A stretch of 64,000 nt of DNA from Micropterix aruncella (taxonomy: Eukaryota; Arthropoda; Insecta; Lepidoptera; Micropterigidae). Both the position numbers and the translations under genes were made by a program. Location: the NCBI GenBank assembly GCA_944548615.1, contig OX155952.1:24709417-24773416 (forward strand). The letters run 5' to 3'. Under the pieces are notes generated by a model that was not told the origin of the DNA, ran no database searches, and saw nothing but the letters and a program-made list of their open reading frames with translations. Below, piece after piece: positions 21,561 to 31,690 of the stretch (its first letter is position 1; each line of letters starts with the position of its first letter).

Positions 21561-22264
21561 GTGGGTACAATAAAATTTCCCAACAACAAGTTATTCGGTT
21601 ATATAATTATACTAGAATATAAACTATTCATGACGGAACATATCTTCGACCGAATGTTTTTTTTTCGATTTAACTCGTATATATTTGATGACGATCTTGT
21701 GGTACGAGGATGGTGAGTCTGTATTAGGTTATTTTTGTCTCTAATTACAGACAGCTGTTAATGCAACACTGTAAATATACATTTATGGCACATTTAATTT
21801 ACCAAATAGTTATTGAGATTTATATCGATATGGTATCTTGTACATTAGTTTTAACACTGCCTTCTGCGCTTTTGCAATCGCGTTAGGATCGATTTGCTTA
21901 AACCATTCAACTCAATATTCCATAGTTTAAAATATACCTACCTAAAGCATAGTGTATTCCTGTCATAGTTTTGGATAAAAGAATTCCTAACATTCTTGTC
22001 CATGTTTTTATATAGGAAGACGAAGACTGGCGCCAAAATTCTCTCTTGTAGAAACCCGTATGGTATTGAAAACTTTTTGCTTGTCATCCTTACTTAGGTA
22101 GCTTTCGAATACTTCATACGGTTTTTCCATTAGTCCTAGATTATGCGGATTTATCAGTAGACTACTATGTGGTAGTCAGTCAAATGATTTAATGAAAGTA
22201 AAATCATCCTTTTTTATTTAAATATAAGTGTATATTATAGTAGTTACCAGTAGTACCTACCTAC
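21561..22264. other. No recognised gene
   Basis: AT-rich sequence; an acceptor-like TCTCTAATTACAG ends at about 21751, as noted for the secreted-protein candidate. Confidence 0.4.
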
Positions 22265-22440
22265 CTCTACCGATAGGTTAGGTCGATGAAAACAAATGAA
22301 GAGGAGAGCATGAGGTAAAAGACTGTCGCCAAGGTGTTCGTTGTAATTGATGGCTGCCATTATTGCCATTACGCTCCGTCTTAGCTCTGAATATTTGTCG
22401 CCTGATAGCCCCCTGGCATCATTCATTTGAATTGCTTTAG
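22265..22440 (-). CDS. Candidate internal exon on minus strand
   Basis: On the minus strand an acceptor (TTAATTTGCGTCGCAG) precedes 176 nt open in one frame. The product reads KAIQMNDARGLSGDKYSELR, then RSVMAIMAAINYNEHLGDSL and on to a donor candidate, GTAGAG followed by GTAGGT. Residue usage is balanced and unlike the Lys/Asn/Ile-rich translations of surrounding AT-rich DNA, which is why I list it. The donor is inside a GTAG repeat, so the 3' boundary is uncertain. I recognise no family; an old transposon fragment is the alternative. Confidence 0.3.
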
Positions 22441-22444
22441 CTGC

Positions 22445-23355
22445 GACGCAAATTAATTCCACAGTGAATTTACTTCATTAACTTTTTTATGATCTGCTTG
22501 TAACAGTGGGAGAATGACTAACAATTTATCATAGAATAGTAGAATAGAATAATCGTTTATTGGAAATTATGCAACAACCACTAAAGCACAAATAGTTTGA
22601 GTTATTACATAAATATGTTTTGTTAGTTTGCCGTAAAGATATTCAATATCAAAAAATATTATACAAATATAATCCATGTCCTACTAAATACGCTTAAAAT
22701 AAAAATTTACTTAAAATAAAAATAAGCTATATAATACAGACATTTTATAAAATTCACATAATTACACGCTATTCAAATATAGAATATAATCGAAAGAAAC
22801 AAATAAATAATAATATTATCATCCTAAAACGTAATCAAAAACGCTAAATACTCATAATTAGGTATCTAATCAAATAAACAATTTAATTCAAAAAGAAGAA
22901 TGAAATATAAATGAATACTATGTTTTGCAAAACTACTCAAGGAATGAATAACGAAATATTAAGTACCTATGCAAAATTATTAAAAACAAAACTGCTAAAA
23001 TTTCAATAATACTAATAATATAAAGTATTATTAAATGCAGATTTATTCAATATTTATTTTATTCTACTTGATATAAAAAAATATTTTCAGCTGAGAAAAT
23101 CATTAATTGTTCTCTATATTTGTTTTTAGATTATCAGATATCAAATTAAGATTTTGTTTTTCTAATATTACTGATACGTATAAATTACTTTTGGTTTAAA
23201 GTAGTTTATTTTATTGCTGCTTGTTTTATTGTTATTTTATTGTTGCTTATTTTATGTTTATTTTAAGTATTGCTTATTTTATTGTTGAAGATGTGAATTT
23301 GGGCTCGGCTTCGAAATAAAAGATATGATTAATTCATCTTAACAACAATTTTCCT
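22445..23355. other. AT-rich stretch, nothing recognised
   Basis: Very AT-rich with repeated TTATTTTATTGTTG motifs near 23210-23285. No coding signal. Confidence 0.5.
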
Positions 23356-23356
23356 A

Positions 23357-24243
23357 GGGCCGATTCTGTATGAGACCTGTGGGTAAAAACAATGACGGTT
23401 TTACTCATACTTTTAGTATGAGTAAACCGCCGGTTTGCTCAATATACAATATATTATGCGTTTCAATATGTAACCGATATCTGAGGATCAAACCGATCAG
23501 CCACAATTTACCGACAACAGTGGATTTCCTTTATACAAAATGCGATATAAATGTAACTGGTCAAATTTGGCCATTTACAGGGGAGACGGGTCGGGTTATT
23601 GCGAGTCAACCGGGGTAATCCCGGCTGTCATTAGGATTCTAGCATCACTCTGTCACCTTTATCTTAACATCAGGCTACCTCCAGGATTCCGGTACCATGC
23701 TGACACAAGGACGCCGACACCAAGCTGACACAAAGATAGAGGTAGCAGTTAGCCATCAGGATGTTGTTAAAAGGATGGTGTAACCATCCTGACACAGGGA
23801 TGCTGGCACCACGAGGCTGTCACCAAGCTAGCACCAGGATGCTGGCACTAGTTTGGCTCCAGGATTCTGCTACCAGGCCGGACCCAGGATGCTGGCACTG
23901 GCCTGACCGTTCCAAACCATAATGCCGGCACCAGTTTGGCACCAGGATACCAATACCAGGTTTGCAATAGGATGCTGGCATCTGTATGGCTCCAGCATTC
24001 TGGTACTTCTGGTACTGGCTCTAGGATGCTGGTAACAGATTGACTCCAGGATGCTGGCATCTGACTGGCTCTAGGATGCTGGTTTGCACCCGGATGCTAG
24101 CACCTGTTCACCTTCAGGATGCTGATCCACTGATATCGGTTACATATTAAAACGCTAAATATATTGTATACTTATTATAGCAAACCGAAAGTTTTACTCA
24201 TACTTTTACTTTTACTCACAGGTCTCATATAGAAATCGGCCTT
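23357..24243. mobile_element. MITE-like element filled with a degenerate minisatellite
   Basis: The left end GGCCGATTCTGTATGAGACC, followed by TGTGGGTAAAA, is matched in reverse at the right end (GTTTTACTC...ACAGGTCTCATAT, then ATCGGCC). The two termini form imperfect inverted repeats of about 45 bp. Between them, 23690-24130 is a degenerate tandem array built on GGATGCTGGCAC-type units of roughly 30-40 bp. No transposase frame is present. The GGCC termini and A/T-rich flanks would fit a Harbinger-type or other cut-and-paste MITE, but the superfamily is not certain. Confidence 0.7.
23690..24130 (+). repeat. Degenerate minisatellite, GGATGCTGGCAC motif
   Basis: At least ten near-copies of CCAGGATGCTGGCACC-like sequence occur at irregular 25-45-bp spacing, with TGGCTC or GACACC spacers. 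It occupies most of the interior of the inverted-repeat element at 23357-24243. Confidence 0.8.
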
Positions 24244-24459
24244 TAGTTGTACATAATCAAATTGCCTATTTTTTTTATTAATTCCATGATCAACGATAAA
24301 GTCAACAATCCGGCCGACCAGGCCGCATATTTGCTTGCGAGATTTTTGAGCGAAATATCAGAACCGATTTCCCCGACAGCAATATTATCGCCGTCGGCGT
24401 CCTTTTAACACTTCAATGAGTGATCTAATATTTGTAACGAAATTGCTATGAATATGGGT

Positions 24460-24515
24460 CATAATGCCATGATCCGACAATATCCCAAAATGAGACGCTC
24501 ATATAGATGCACACT
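24460..24515. repeat. Left member of a 55-bp inverted repeat pair
   Basis: ATGCCATGATCCGACAATAT followed by AAAATGAGACGCTCATATAG and ATGCACACTC. It is repeated in reverse complement at 26053-26108 with about three mismatches. The pair encloses a 1.5-kb interval holding two repeat A copies. Confidence 0.85.
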
Positions 24516-24819
24516 CTTCTAATCTTCAGATCAAAAAGTACTATAGCATTGAGCAATCTAATAACCTATATATCAATGATAATATACAGACAAAGTATAA
24601 CCTGAAGTAATAATAATAAATTAAAGTAATAATAAATTAAAAGCAGAATTCTTGTAAAAACATGTATTATGTGATTTACAATTTTGGTATAACCGTTATC
24701 AGGCGAGGCGTCTTTTTAATTCCACCCTCATCCCGATCTGGATCCAACCTTAATCGAACCACGAGTAATCACCGACATCTGGGAGATCAACTAAGTTAGC
24801 TGAGCATCTACCGTTATAC

Positions 24820-24956
24820 GCTATCGGTCTGGAGACCGGAGTAATCTGGTTGCAACTGGTAGTAAGGGCGCTAGTGTCGGCCCGCAGGGTAACATACCTG
24901 GTTTTCTCGCGGTAAGGCGTTGGCTTATACGGGCATATGGCGGAGCTTGCTGACAC
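24820..24956 (+). repeat. Repeat A, partial copy
   Basis: Matches the 3' part of repeat A (GGAGTAATCTGGTTGCAACT, GGTAACATACCTGG, TCTCGCGGTAAGGCGTTGGC and GGCGGAGCTTG), very close to the copies at 44179 and 47078. Both ends are truncated. Confidence 0.75.
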
Positions 24957-25085
24957 ATTTTGCTTACTAAATTATCTTTAGGCACACAATAAAACAAATA
25001 AACTGATCATTTTCGTTGACGGATCCATACTTAATTGGTAACCAATGGGTAACTTATATGTAGGTGAAACTGCGGGAAAGCGAAT

Positions 25086-25120
25086 TGGCGGGGGGGGGGG
25101 GGGGAAGGGGGGCAGGGGGT
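25086..25120 (+). repeat. Poly-G rich tract
   Basis: About 18 consecutive G residues, then GG-rich runs. It could form a G-quadruplex. Its true length is uncertain in any assembly. Confidence 0.75.
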
Positions 25121-25212
25121 GGTCGTACTATACTAAGAATTCATTATTATACTGTGTTATTAGAATGCACATACATTTTCATCGGGGTCGTTCTATGTTA
25201 TTCTGGTCATTC

Positions 25213-25974
25213 TGGTAGCGAACGGTATCGTGCAGCTTGGTCCACAAAATCCATTTTGTTCTGGATCGGCTCAACTCACGATTCAGCTCCTATTCAGAAG
25301 CCTCCTCGCACGGAAGGCTACCCCGGGTAAGACCCTCGCGTCTCCGGCCTCACAGCTGGTGGACCAGTTACTCCTGGCGGGATTGCATCCCGGCGCTAGT
25401 GGACAGTTTGCGCACCGTTCGGCGATGCCAATCAGTTGTGCATTCTGACCAATGGCTGATGGAGTCTGGAGACTATGAACATATACTGTCTTCTAATCAC
25501 CGGGGGTGGATGTTAATGTGCTGTCATGCCACTCTTGAAGCGACCTTGAGCCACCCAATCCCGTGTGGCAGTAGTGGAAGTTAACCTGCTGTCATTCCAC
25601 TCTTGAAATTGCTTTCATCCGCCCGATCTCGGGCAAAGGACGCCCAGGTCTGCGATAATGTCAAATTGAATTACCGCTGTAATACAGCAGGCAAAGGCCG
25701 CGTAAGTGACTTCGGACCTGTAATCAGTCGGGAGGACGGAGGTATCCTGAAGGTTAACTCCAAACGGAGATATCCTACCAAAACTGGTAGTTAGGTTGCG
25801 AGGCTGCCCGCTGGTTACTTTTCCCGGTGCCCGGGCCTCTAACGGGTTTGTTGGCGGAGCTAGACAGTAGATTGTCTTGTCTCTAAGTCTTCTACGTTCA
25901 TCCCACGGCTGAAATAATGATCACATATCGTTATACCAATCTGGGGTGATGAGTTCGCCCGTTGTAGTCGACAT
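25213..25974 (+). repeat. Repeat A, copy 3, with internal duplication
   Basis: Starts GGTAGCGAACGG and ends GTTGTAGTCGACAT. It contains the uninterrupted insertion-site region GTGGACAGTTTGCGCACCG then TTCGGCG at about 25400. Compared with copies 1 and 2, the segment with TGTCATKCCACTCTTGAA is present twice (near 25525 and 25590), a local duplication of about 65 bp. Confidence 0.8.
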
Positions 25975-26052
25975 CCCCATACTGGGTCATTCTGAATCCC
26001 GCGGTACTCAAGTGTTAATTTAAAATTCGCAGCGTTTCAGATCAAAATAAGG

Positions 26053-26108
26053 GAGTGTGCATCTATATGAGCGTCTCATTTTGAAATATTGTCGGATCAT
26101 GGCATTTT
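26053..26108. repeat. Right member of the 55-bp inverted repeat pair
   Basis: Reverse complement of 24460-24515 (GAGTGTGCATCTATATGAGC, GTCTCATTTTG, GTCGGATCATGGCAT). See the left member. Confidence 0.85.
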
Positions 26109-26109
26109 C

Positions 26110-27205
26110 AATAAGTTACACGGTGGGTTATACGCGGGATGCTGGGCGGGAGCTGAAAAGTTTCGTTTAATAAAATTGAAATCCTGGCCCCTTTGACGGC
26201 GAGGCAAACATCGCGGCATCATCGGTTTAACTTTTATCAAAGCGGCATTCTTTTTCCGAGCTCCTAAACGCGGCAATACCGAGATATGTTTCCGCTTTGA
26301 GCGTATTTTTCTGTAGAATATGCGGTAAGGCCATCATGTGAACTAGAAAAAAATTACTGTTAAGAATCACAATCGCTGGAAAATTACGAATCATATAACT
26401 TTAAACTGTATACGGATATGTAGATAAATTTCTAACATACATTTTAAATAGAGTCTCATTTTGCTAAACTACAAAAAGTGTAGCTTGTCTTCAATAACTA
26501 ATTACTTGATAATTTTAACTGTTTTGTAATACCACCTATGCCAGCGTCATTTACATGCCAGTGCAGAGACCCCCACAAGCCCATTTACTTGCTTAGAAAA
26601 GCAGAATACGGGGACCAATATTAATTAAATATAAGGTAATAGTGTTTATTTATTTGAGCCTCTCATTATCAGTTAAATATCAATTTCAATATCAATTAAA
26701 TATCCTAGAATAAAGATAAATTTTACAAAGTGTATTGAAATTTTCGCGTTACACTCCTGTCAGTGCATACTCGATTTTCGATCACTCTTAAATTAGTCCT
26801 GAACAAGCACAATTTTATCCCTATACATTATGACAATGCAGACATGGAATAAGAAAACATGCCTACATTTTGAGTAATGATATTTTTCAAGGAGGTTCTA
26901 TTTAGGGACCATGAAAGGAATACCAAAACGTCGGTTAAATATCTAGTGTATTTTAGTCCCATACATACGCTCCCAAAGATACGGAATACGGGCTGTAGAA
27001 GACTCGTACTGAATAATTGTACTGTCTTACCACTTTGATTAACATGTACCCTTCAAAAACATAATATCTATATTTAAAACCTCTCTATCAAGACGATGTT
27101 TTTTAAATCCACACCAATTTCCACCTGTCACTTATTTTTTATTCAATTCACAGACTAACAAACGTGACACAATTAATTTAGGACTAAAATATGAAACTCT
27201 ATTCC
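26110..27205. other. No recognised gene
   Basis: 26130-26330 is moderately G+C-rich (CGGGATGCTGGGCGGGAGC, GGCGAGGCAAACATCGCGGC) and could hold an old repeat or exon, but no splice-flanked frame is convincing. The rest is AT-rich. Confidence 0.35.
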
Positions 27206-27209
27206 AATG

Positions 27210-27450
27210 TTAACCCCTCAAATGAATGGCGATTAGCTCGGGTTGCCTACGGCAAAATGTATATAAATTTATATTTACATTTACATTTACATTTACATAG
27301 AGCGGGGTTTACTATAGAGCTATAGCATTACTATAGAGCGGATTACTATAATGCGGCGCACATTTACATTTATATTTACATTTATATAAATTTATATACA
27401 TTTTGTATACATTTTGCCAAGGCATCCCATAAGGGACGCCTCAATATTAA
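27210..27450. mobile_element. Foldback element between TTAA sites
   Basis: TTAACCCCTC starts the left end; the right end reaches another TTAA at 27447-27450. Internal arms GCCTACGGCAAAATGTATAT and its reverse near 27395-27425 (ATACATTTTGCCAAGGC) pair. They continue into TTTACATTTACAT runs and a GC-containing palindromic centre (CTATAGAGCGG). The outermost bases pair poorly. It is MITE-like with no ORF. Confidence 0.6.
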
Positions 27451-28149
27451 CAAATATTTTTTAATAGTTGTATGGAAATATCTTTTAATCCATGTATAAA
27501 ACTATTGTAGGGACTTCAAGATTGACTGCCTAACGACTTTTTTAGTGTAATCCAATAAATCAACATAATGAAAAAAATATATGTTTCTTGCCATTAAGTC
27601 TACGGGAGCATATTTTTGTTACTTGCACTAAAACTCGCAAAAAATAACTACATTAGTAAGTTATTGAAAATATTCTGCGACGGAGTATTTTCTACCAAAT
27701 ATATTTGTTTCTAATTGATGTGAATATTTTTTCCATAAGATAACTCTTATTATTTTATTCTATCGTATTCTACGTTTTTTTTTCAAAAACGTTTATTAAA
27801 GCAGACGGATGATTTATATAAATATACTAGATGACCCGGTGAACTTCGTACCACCTAAACTTTATTTGATTGTAACTCTTTATAAGCGTTTATTAATCCT
27901 AATGAACCTTCCAAATCTAATTCATTCAAATCTATAAAATGGCCGAAACATGAACGGTTTGAGTTTCGTTTGGTGAATAAATGAAAGTCGTTTGTGATTG
28001 AAATAAATTCAATGTATTTAATTTACATGATAATATATAAATGCAGTTCACATTAAACACAAAACATTCTGGTAAAACATGTTTTTCATTTTGTTTTCCG
28101 GCGCGTAAATAAACAAAAATGATGGCTTTCCGACCGATGGCTTGGCAAA

Positions 28150-28895
28150 CACGGGACATACAGTTGTCCATGCGCGAAATACGGAAATTCTAAGTTAATT
28201 CCGCAAACTTCCAACACGCGTGATTTGTCATCGTGAAAGCCAGACGTACGGGGAATCTAAATTCGGCTTTCCAGAATTACCAAGTGTACAACTGTAGATT
28301 GTCTTTGGTATGTCGCAAAGGAAAAGATGCGCCAAATCGCCTCGTTGCTGCTGACATAGCGACACGTCTGATACTGAGATACACCTCGTTTGAATTCCTT
28401 ACAGCGAAATAAGCCATATCGCTTTATTTTTCGTATTTGCATATGTAATTTATCGAGTTGATGAAGTTGCAGTATTCCACATTGATTTGCGCTTTAAAAG
28501 CCTTGGACAATAAGGCACAATCTAACGATTGACCACATTTACATCTTGCCCTTTGACCTTCACAACTGCAGATCGCCCATTGTCCGCAACTGATCGGCGA
28601 CGATACAATGGGTATCCTTCATTGCCTGTGATGGTGTTAGCAATCAGGTCTCTCGGGTAACGCCTGAAACAGTTATTATCGAGCATACATGGCGAGATGT
28701 TGTTATAAACTTCACGAAGTCCATAGATCATATTCTTAGGCACCACTGCAAGCAATTTCAGATTTACAGCTTCTTCTTGTATTTCGGTCGAGATGATGGA
28801 ATCATCTTACATCAGTGCGGTTTGCACTTGAAGTAGCTTGCCCCATATTTGACTGACTTCGTCGACCTATGTTATCTCTTCTTCTCGACATGGTA
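28150..28895 (-). pseudogene. Helitron replicase N-terminal domain remnants
   Basis: The start is ATG at 28891 (-), MSRRRDNIGRRSQSN, parallel to MPRRIGNIGRRSQSN in the copy at 32296. The frame then jumps by internal deletion to NNISPCMLDNNCFRRYPRDL, ITGNEGYPLYRRRS and KVKGQDVNVVNRW (28522-28755). It continues to VSQYQTCRYVSSNEAIWRIF and RQSTVVHLVIL (28257-28442). These match, in order, the region of insect Helitron proteins with N..SPCM....C.K.YP, GYP.YRRR and QYQ..RYISS.EA.WRIF. Stops and shifts separate the pieces, and the Rep HUH and Pif1 helicase domains are missing. Confidence 0.85.
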
Positions 28896-29157
28896 ATGGA
28901 CACTGTAAAACGACACGGAATTGTTTTCACGCTCACTCAGATCGATCGAAATTTCTACGAGGTCTTTACAGTATTGAAATCCCCAAACTAAGTCCAAATT
29001 CGTGGTTATGCCATTAAAAAAACGGTTGTGTCACCCCAATACTTTCCTGTCAAGTAGCCAGAAACGTAATTCATGTGAATATTAATATCATTAATCCTAC
29101 AACAAAAACCCCCACCAACCAATCAACCTAGCGACACCCTTTAAAACTCGAAAATCG

Positions 29158-29530
29158 AAATCGAAATCGACTTTGACTTCGACTTCGACTTTTCGACTTT
29201 TCCGACTTTTTCTACTTTGTCGATTTTTTTACTTTTTCAACTTTTTTGACTTTTTCGACTGTTTCGACTTTTTCTACTTTTCCGACATTTTCGACCTTTT
29301 CGACTTTTTCAACTTTTTCGCCTTGTTTGACTTTTTTGACTTTTTCGGCTTTTTTGACTAATTTGACCTTTTGACTTTTTCGACTTTTCCGACTTTTCCG
29401 AATTTATGACTGTTTTGACTTTTTCGACTTTATCCACTTTTTCGACTTTTTTGACTTTGTTGACTTTTGTGATTTTCCGACTTTTTTGACTTTTTCGACT
29501 TTTTGACTTTTTAACTTTTTCAAATTTTAC
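29158..29530 (+). repeat. CGACTTTTT-type microsatellite
   Basis: More than 35 imperfect copies of a 9-bp motif, TTTTCGACT, within Helitron copy 1. The Phe/Asp-rich and Ser/Lys-rich open frames over it (for example 29173-29361 and 29309-29575) are artefacts of the repeat. Confidence 0.95.
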
Positions 29531-29798
29531 ACATTGTACGGAATGAAAAACAGTTATGGATAGCGCAGCTGTCAAACAATACGATCGCCGCGATAGCCAT
29601 CTAGAAAGTGGCCAATGTTCCCAAAATTCGTTTTTTTCGTTTTTTTAGCTGTTCCTTTGGGTTTTTCTTTAATATTTTTTTTTGTAAACCACCCCTGAAT
29701 CAAGCCAAACAAAATAAAATAAAAATAATTCAAATCGGTCGAGTCATTTCCGAGATCATGCGAGACTAACGGACGGCGATTCATTTTTATATATAAGA

Positions 29799-30463
29799 CT
29801 AGATGACCCGGTGAACTTCGTACCACCTAAAATTGATTTGTTTGTAACTCTTCATAAGCGTTTATTGATTCTAATCAACTTTCCAAATCCAATTCATTGA
29901 CATCTATAGTAAATATGGCCGAATCGTGTACGGTTTGAGTTTCGTTCGGTAATTAAATGAAAGTCGTTTTATAATTAAAATAAATTTAATGTATTTAATT
30001 TACATGATAAAATATTAATGCTTTTTCGACTTTTCCGACTTTTTTGCATTTTTCGACTTTCTTGACTTTTTCGGCTTTTTCTACGTTTTCGACTTTTACG
30101 ACTTTTTTGACTTTTTTGACTTTTTCGACTCTTTTGACTTTTTCGACTTTTTCGACTTTTCGACTTTTCGACTTTTTGAAATTTTACACAATCGCACGGA
30201 ATGAATAACAGTTATGGATGGCGCAGCTGTCAAACAATAGGATCGCCGCGAACGCCATCTATTGAAAGGGACCCATTTCCCAAAAAGACCAATTTCGATT
30301 TGTTCGATTTTCAGTTGTTTCTTTGAGTTTTTCCTAAATATTTTTTTTATAAACCACCCCTGAATCAAGCCAAACAAAATAAAAGAAAAATAATGCAAAT
30401 CGGTCGAGTCATTTTAGAGATCCTGCGAGACTAACGCACGGCGATTCATTTTTATATATAAGA
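29799..30463 (-). mobile_element. Helitron copy 2 (non-autonomous, head-to-tail with copy 1)
   Basis: Same 5' start TCTTATATATAAAAATGAAT (30463 downward) and the same 3' end with hairpin and CTAG at 29799. It is only 665 bp: the terminal regions of copy 1 joined through a CGACTTTTT tract, with no coding sequence. Its final CTAG is immediately followed on the minus strand by the TC of copy 1. Confidence 0.85.
30021..30180 (+). repeat. CGACTTTTT-type microsatellite in Helitron copy 2
   Basis: About 16 imperfect copies of TTTTCGACT in the position equivalent to the tract of copy 1, relative to the shared Helitron 5' region. Confidence 0.95.
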
Positions 30464-30653
30464 AGATATAAGAAGATAGATAGAATAAAACATTATGGAA
30501 AAAAGATCGTAGGTGGTATACATGAAACTGCTGAAAGGACACGCGAAAAAAAGTGTAAAGGACAGTAAGCGAAAAAATCAGGTCATGGAAGGAATTAAAA
30601 GTAGGTACCACTTGTATAGCATGCCTTCAACACAACTGGTATGACGGCGACGT

Positions 30654-30898
30654 TTATCCCCTCATATTTGTTCTTCGGAGGAGAAGTCTTAATAGATGGA
30701 CGATTCCATGCTTACGGTGAAAACGGATTAAGTATAGCATGGGTGGTACGGTATAGCTACGACCATATTTCATATCAAAGAAATCGTATTTTTTCTCAAG
30801 AAAATTAGCCCCTAGATCTTCGTAATGCAAAGTTGCAGGTAATAAACAAAATGTTAACAAAATTAACCTAGTTATTTTTTTTATAAATGCAGCAGCCA
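30654..30898 (-). CDS. Small ORF with signal-peptide-like start, unrecognised
   Basis: The minus-strand ATG at 30898 opens about 81 codons. It begins MAAAFIKKITRLILLTFCLL, followed by PATLHYEDLGANFLEKKYD and a tail with basic pairs (FHRKHG, LLRRTNMRG). A hydrophobic N-terminus followed by a charged body looks like a secreted product. However, it lies among repeats with no splice, promoter or polyadenylation evidence. A chance frame or repeat-encoded peptide is at least as likely. Confidence 0.2.
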
Positions 30899-30902
30899 TG
30901 TC

Positions 30903-31125
30903 ATGGTGAAACTTAGAACAGGCTATCATAATTAAATGCGTATACACAATTTCGTGTCTGTGCTGTTGACCGTTGAGGAGTTCCCTCGTTGGAAGCCAAC
31001 CTTGGATGCCGTAGTCCTGTCTTGATGAAACTTAGATCGGGCTGTCATAATTGAATGCATATACAAAATTTCGTGACTGTGCTGTTGACCGCTGAGGAGT
31101 CCCCTCGTCGGGAGCCAATCCTGGG
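30903..31125 (+). repeat. Two ~119-bp direct repeats with GAGGAGTTCCCTCG
   Basis: TGAAACTTAGAWC, GGCTRTCATAATT, TTTCGTGWCTGTGCTGTTGACC and GAGGAGTYCCCTCG occur in the same order at 30905-31005 and 31025-31120. A further GAGGAGTTCCCTC lies at 31214. I recall the GAGGAGTTCCCTCG motif as common in lepidopteran repeats. Confidence 0.75.
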
Positions 31126-31129
31126 TATA

Positions 31130-31690
31130 GAATCAGGGCATGCTTGCTATATAAAATGCATTGTCATCGGAGCTGAACCAACATGTAAATTTTCAACTTC
31201 ATATGATAATATTTGAGGAGTTCCCTCAATTCCTCATGGATCACATCATCAGAACAAAATTTTGATAAAGATGTGACGAATCTGGAAGTACATCCTTTCA
31301 AATAAAAAGAATTTTCCAAAGCAATTCATAAATGACGGATTTCTGAGGTAACAAACATTTAACGAAAAATACGATCGAATTTATAACCTCCTCCTTTTTC
31401 TTAAGTCGGTTAAAAATAAATCGGCTGTAGTCTACGATCTATAGGACCTGACAGGAAAACGAAAAGAGCTTTATCATTTGAAGGCATGTTCACAGCAGAC
31501 TAAGATGTTAAAATTTCAAATCCACACCATAGTAAAGAAGAGGAAGAAATCAAGAATCACACTCATGAAAGCAAAAATGAGAAATATTGTAGAACGGACT
31601 AACACGGATATCATAGCATATTTCAAAGGATAAATAGGTCAATAATTTAACAAAAGAAATACTAACAAAATCAAATAATTTAAAATGTGT
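31130..31690. other. Repeat remnant, no recognised gene
   Basis: Contains ATCACATCATCAGAACAAAATTTTG, typical of the same repeat class. A 60-codon Lys-rich open stretch at about 31445-31632 (+) is probably a transposon fragment. Confidence 0.35.

Larger units (their letters stand above)
27827..29798 (-). mobile_element. Helitron copy 1 (autonomous-derived, decayed)
   Basis: On the minus strand the 5' end is TCTTATATATAAAAATGAAT. The 3' end is hairpin GGTGGTACGAAGTTCACC, 11 nt later CTAG, then host T. These are the canonical Helitron marks (5' TC, 3' hairpin plus CTRR, insertion before T). The 1972-bp interior holds N-terminal and Helitron_like_N coding remnants and a CGACTTTTT microsatellite. 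Rolling-circle Rep and helicase domains are absent. At its 5' end it abuts the 3' end of copy 2 with no base between. Confidence 0.85.

Noticed and set aside
29309..29575. Ser/Lys-repeat protein ORFs over the CGACTTTTT tracts (also 30096-30398)
   Set aside because: Low-complexity translations of a microsatellite.
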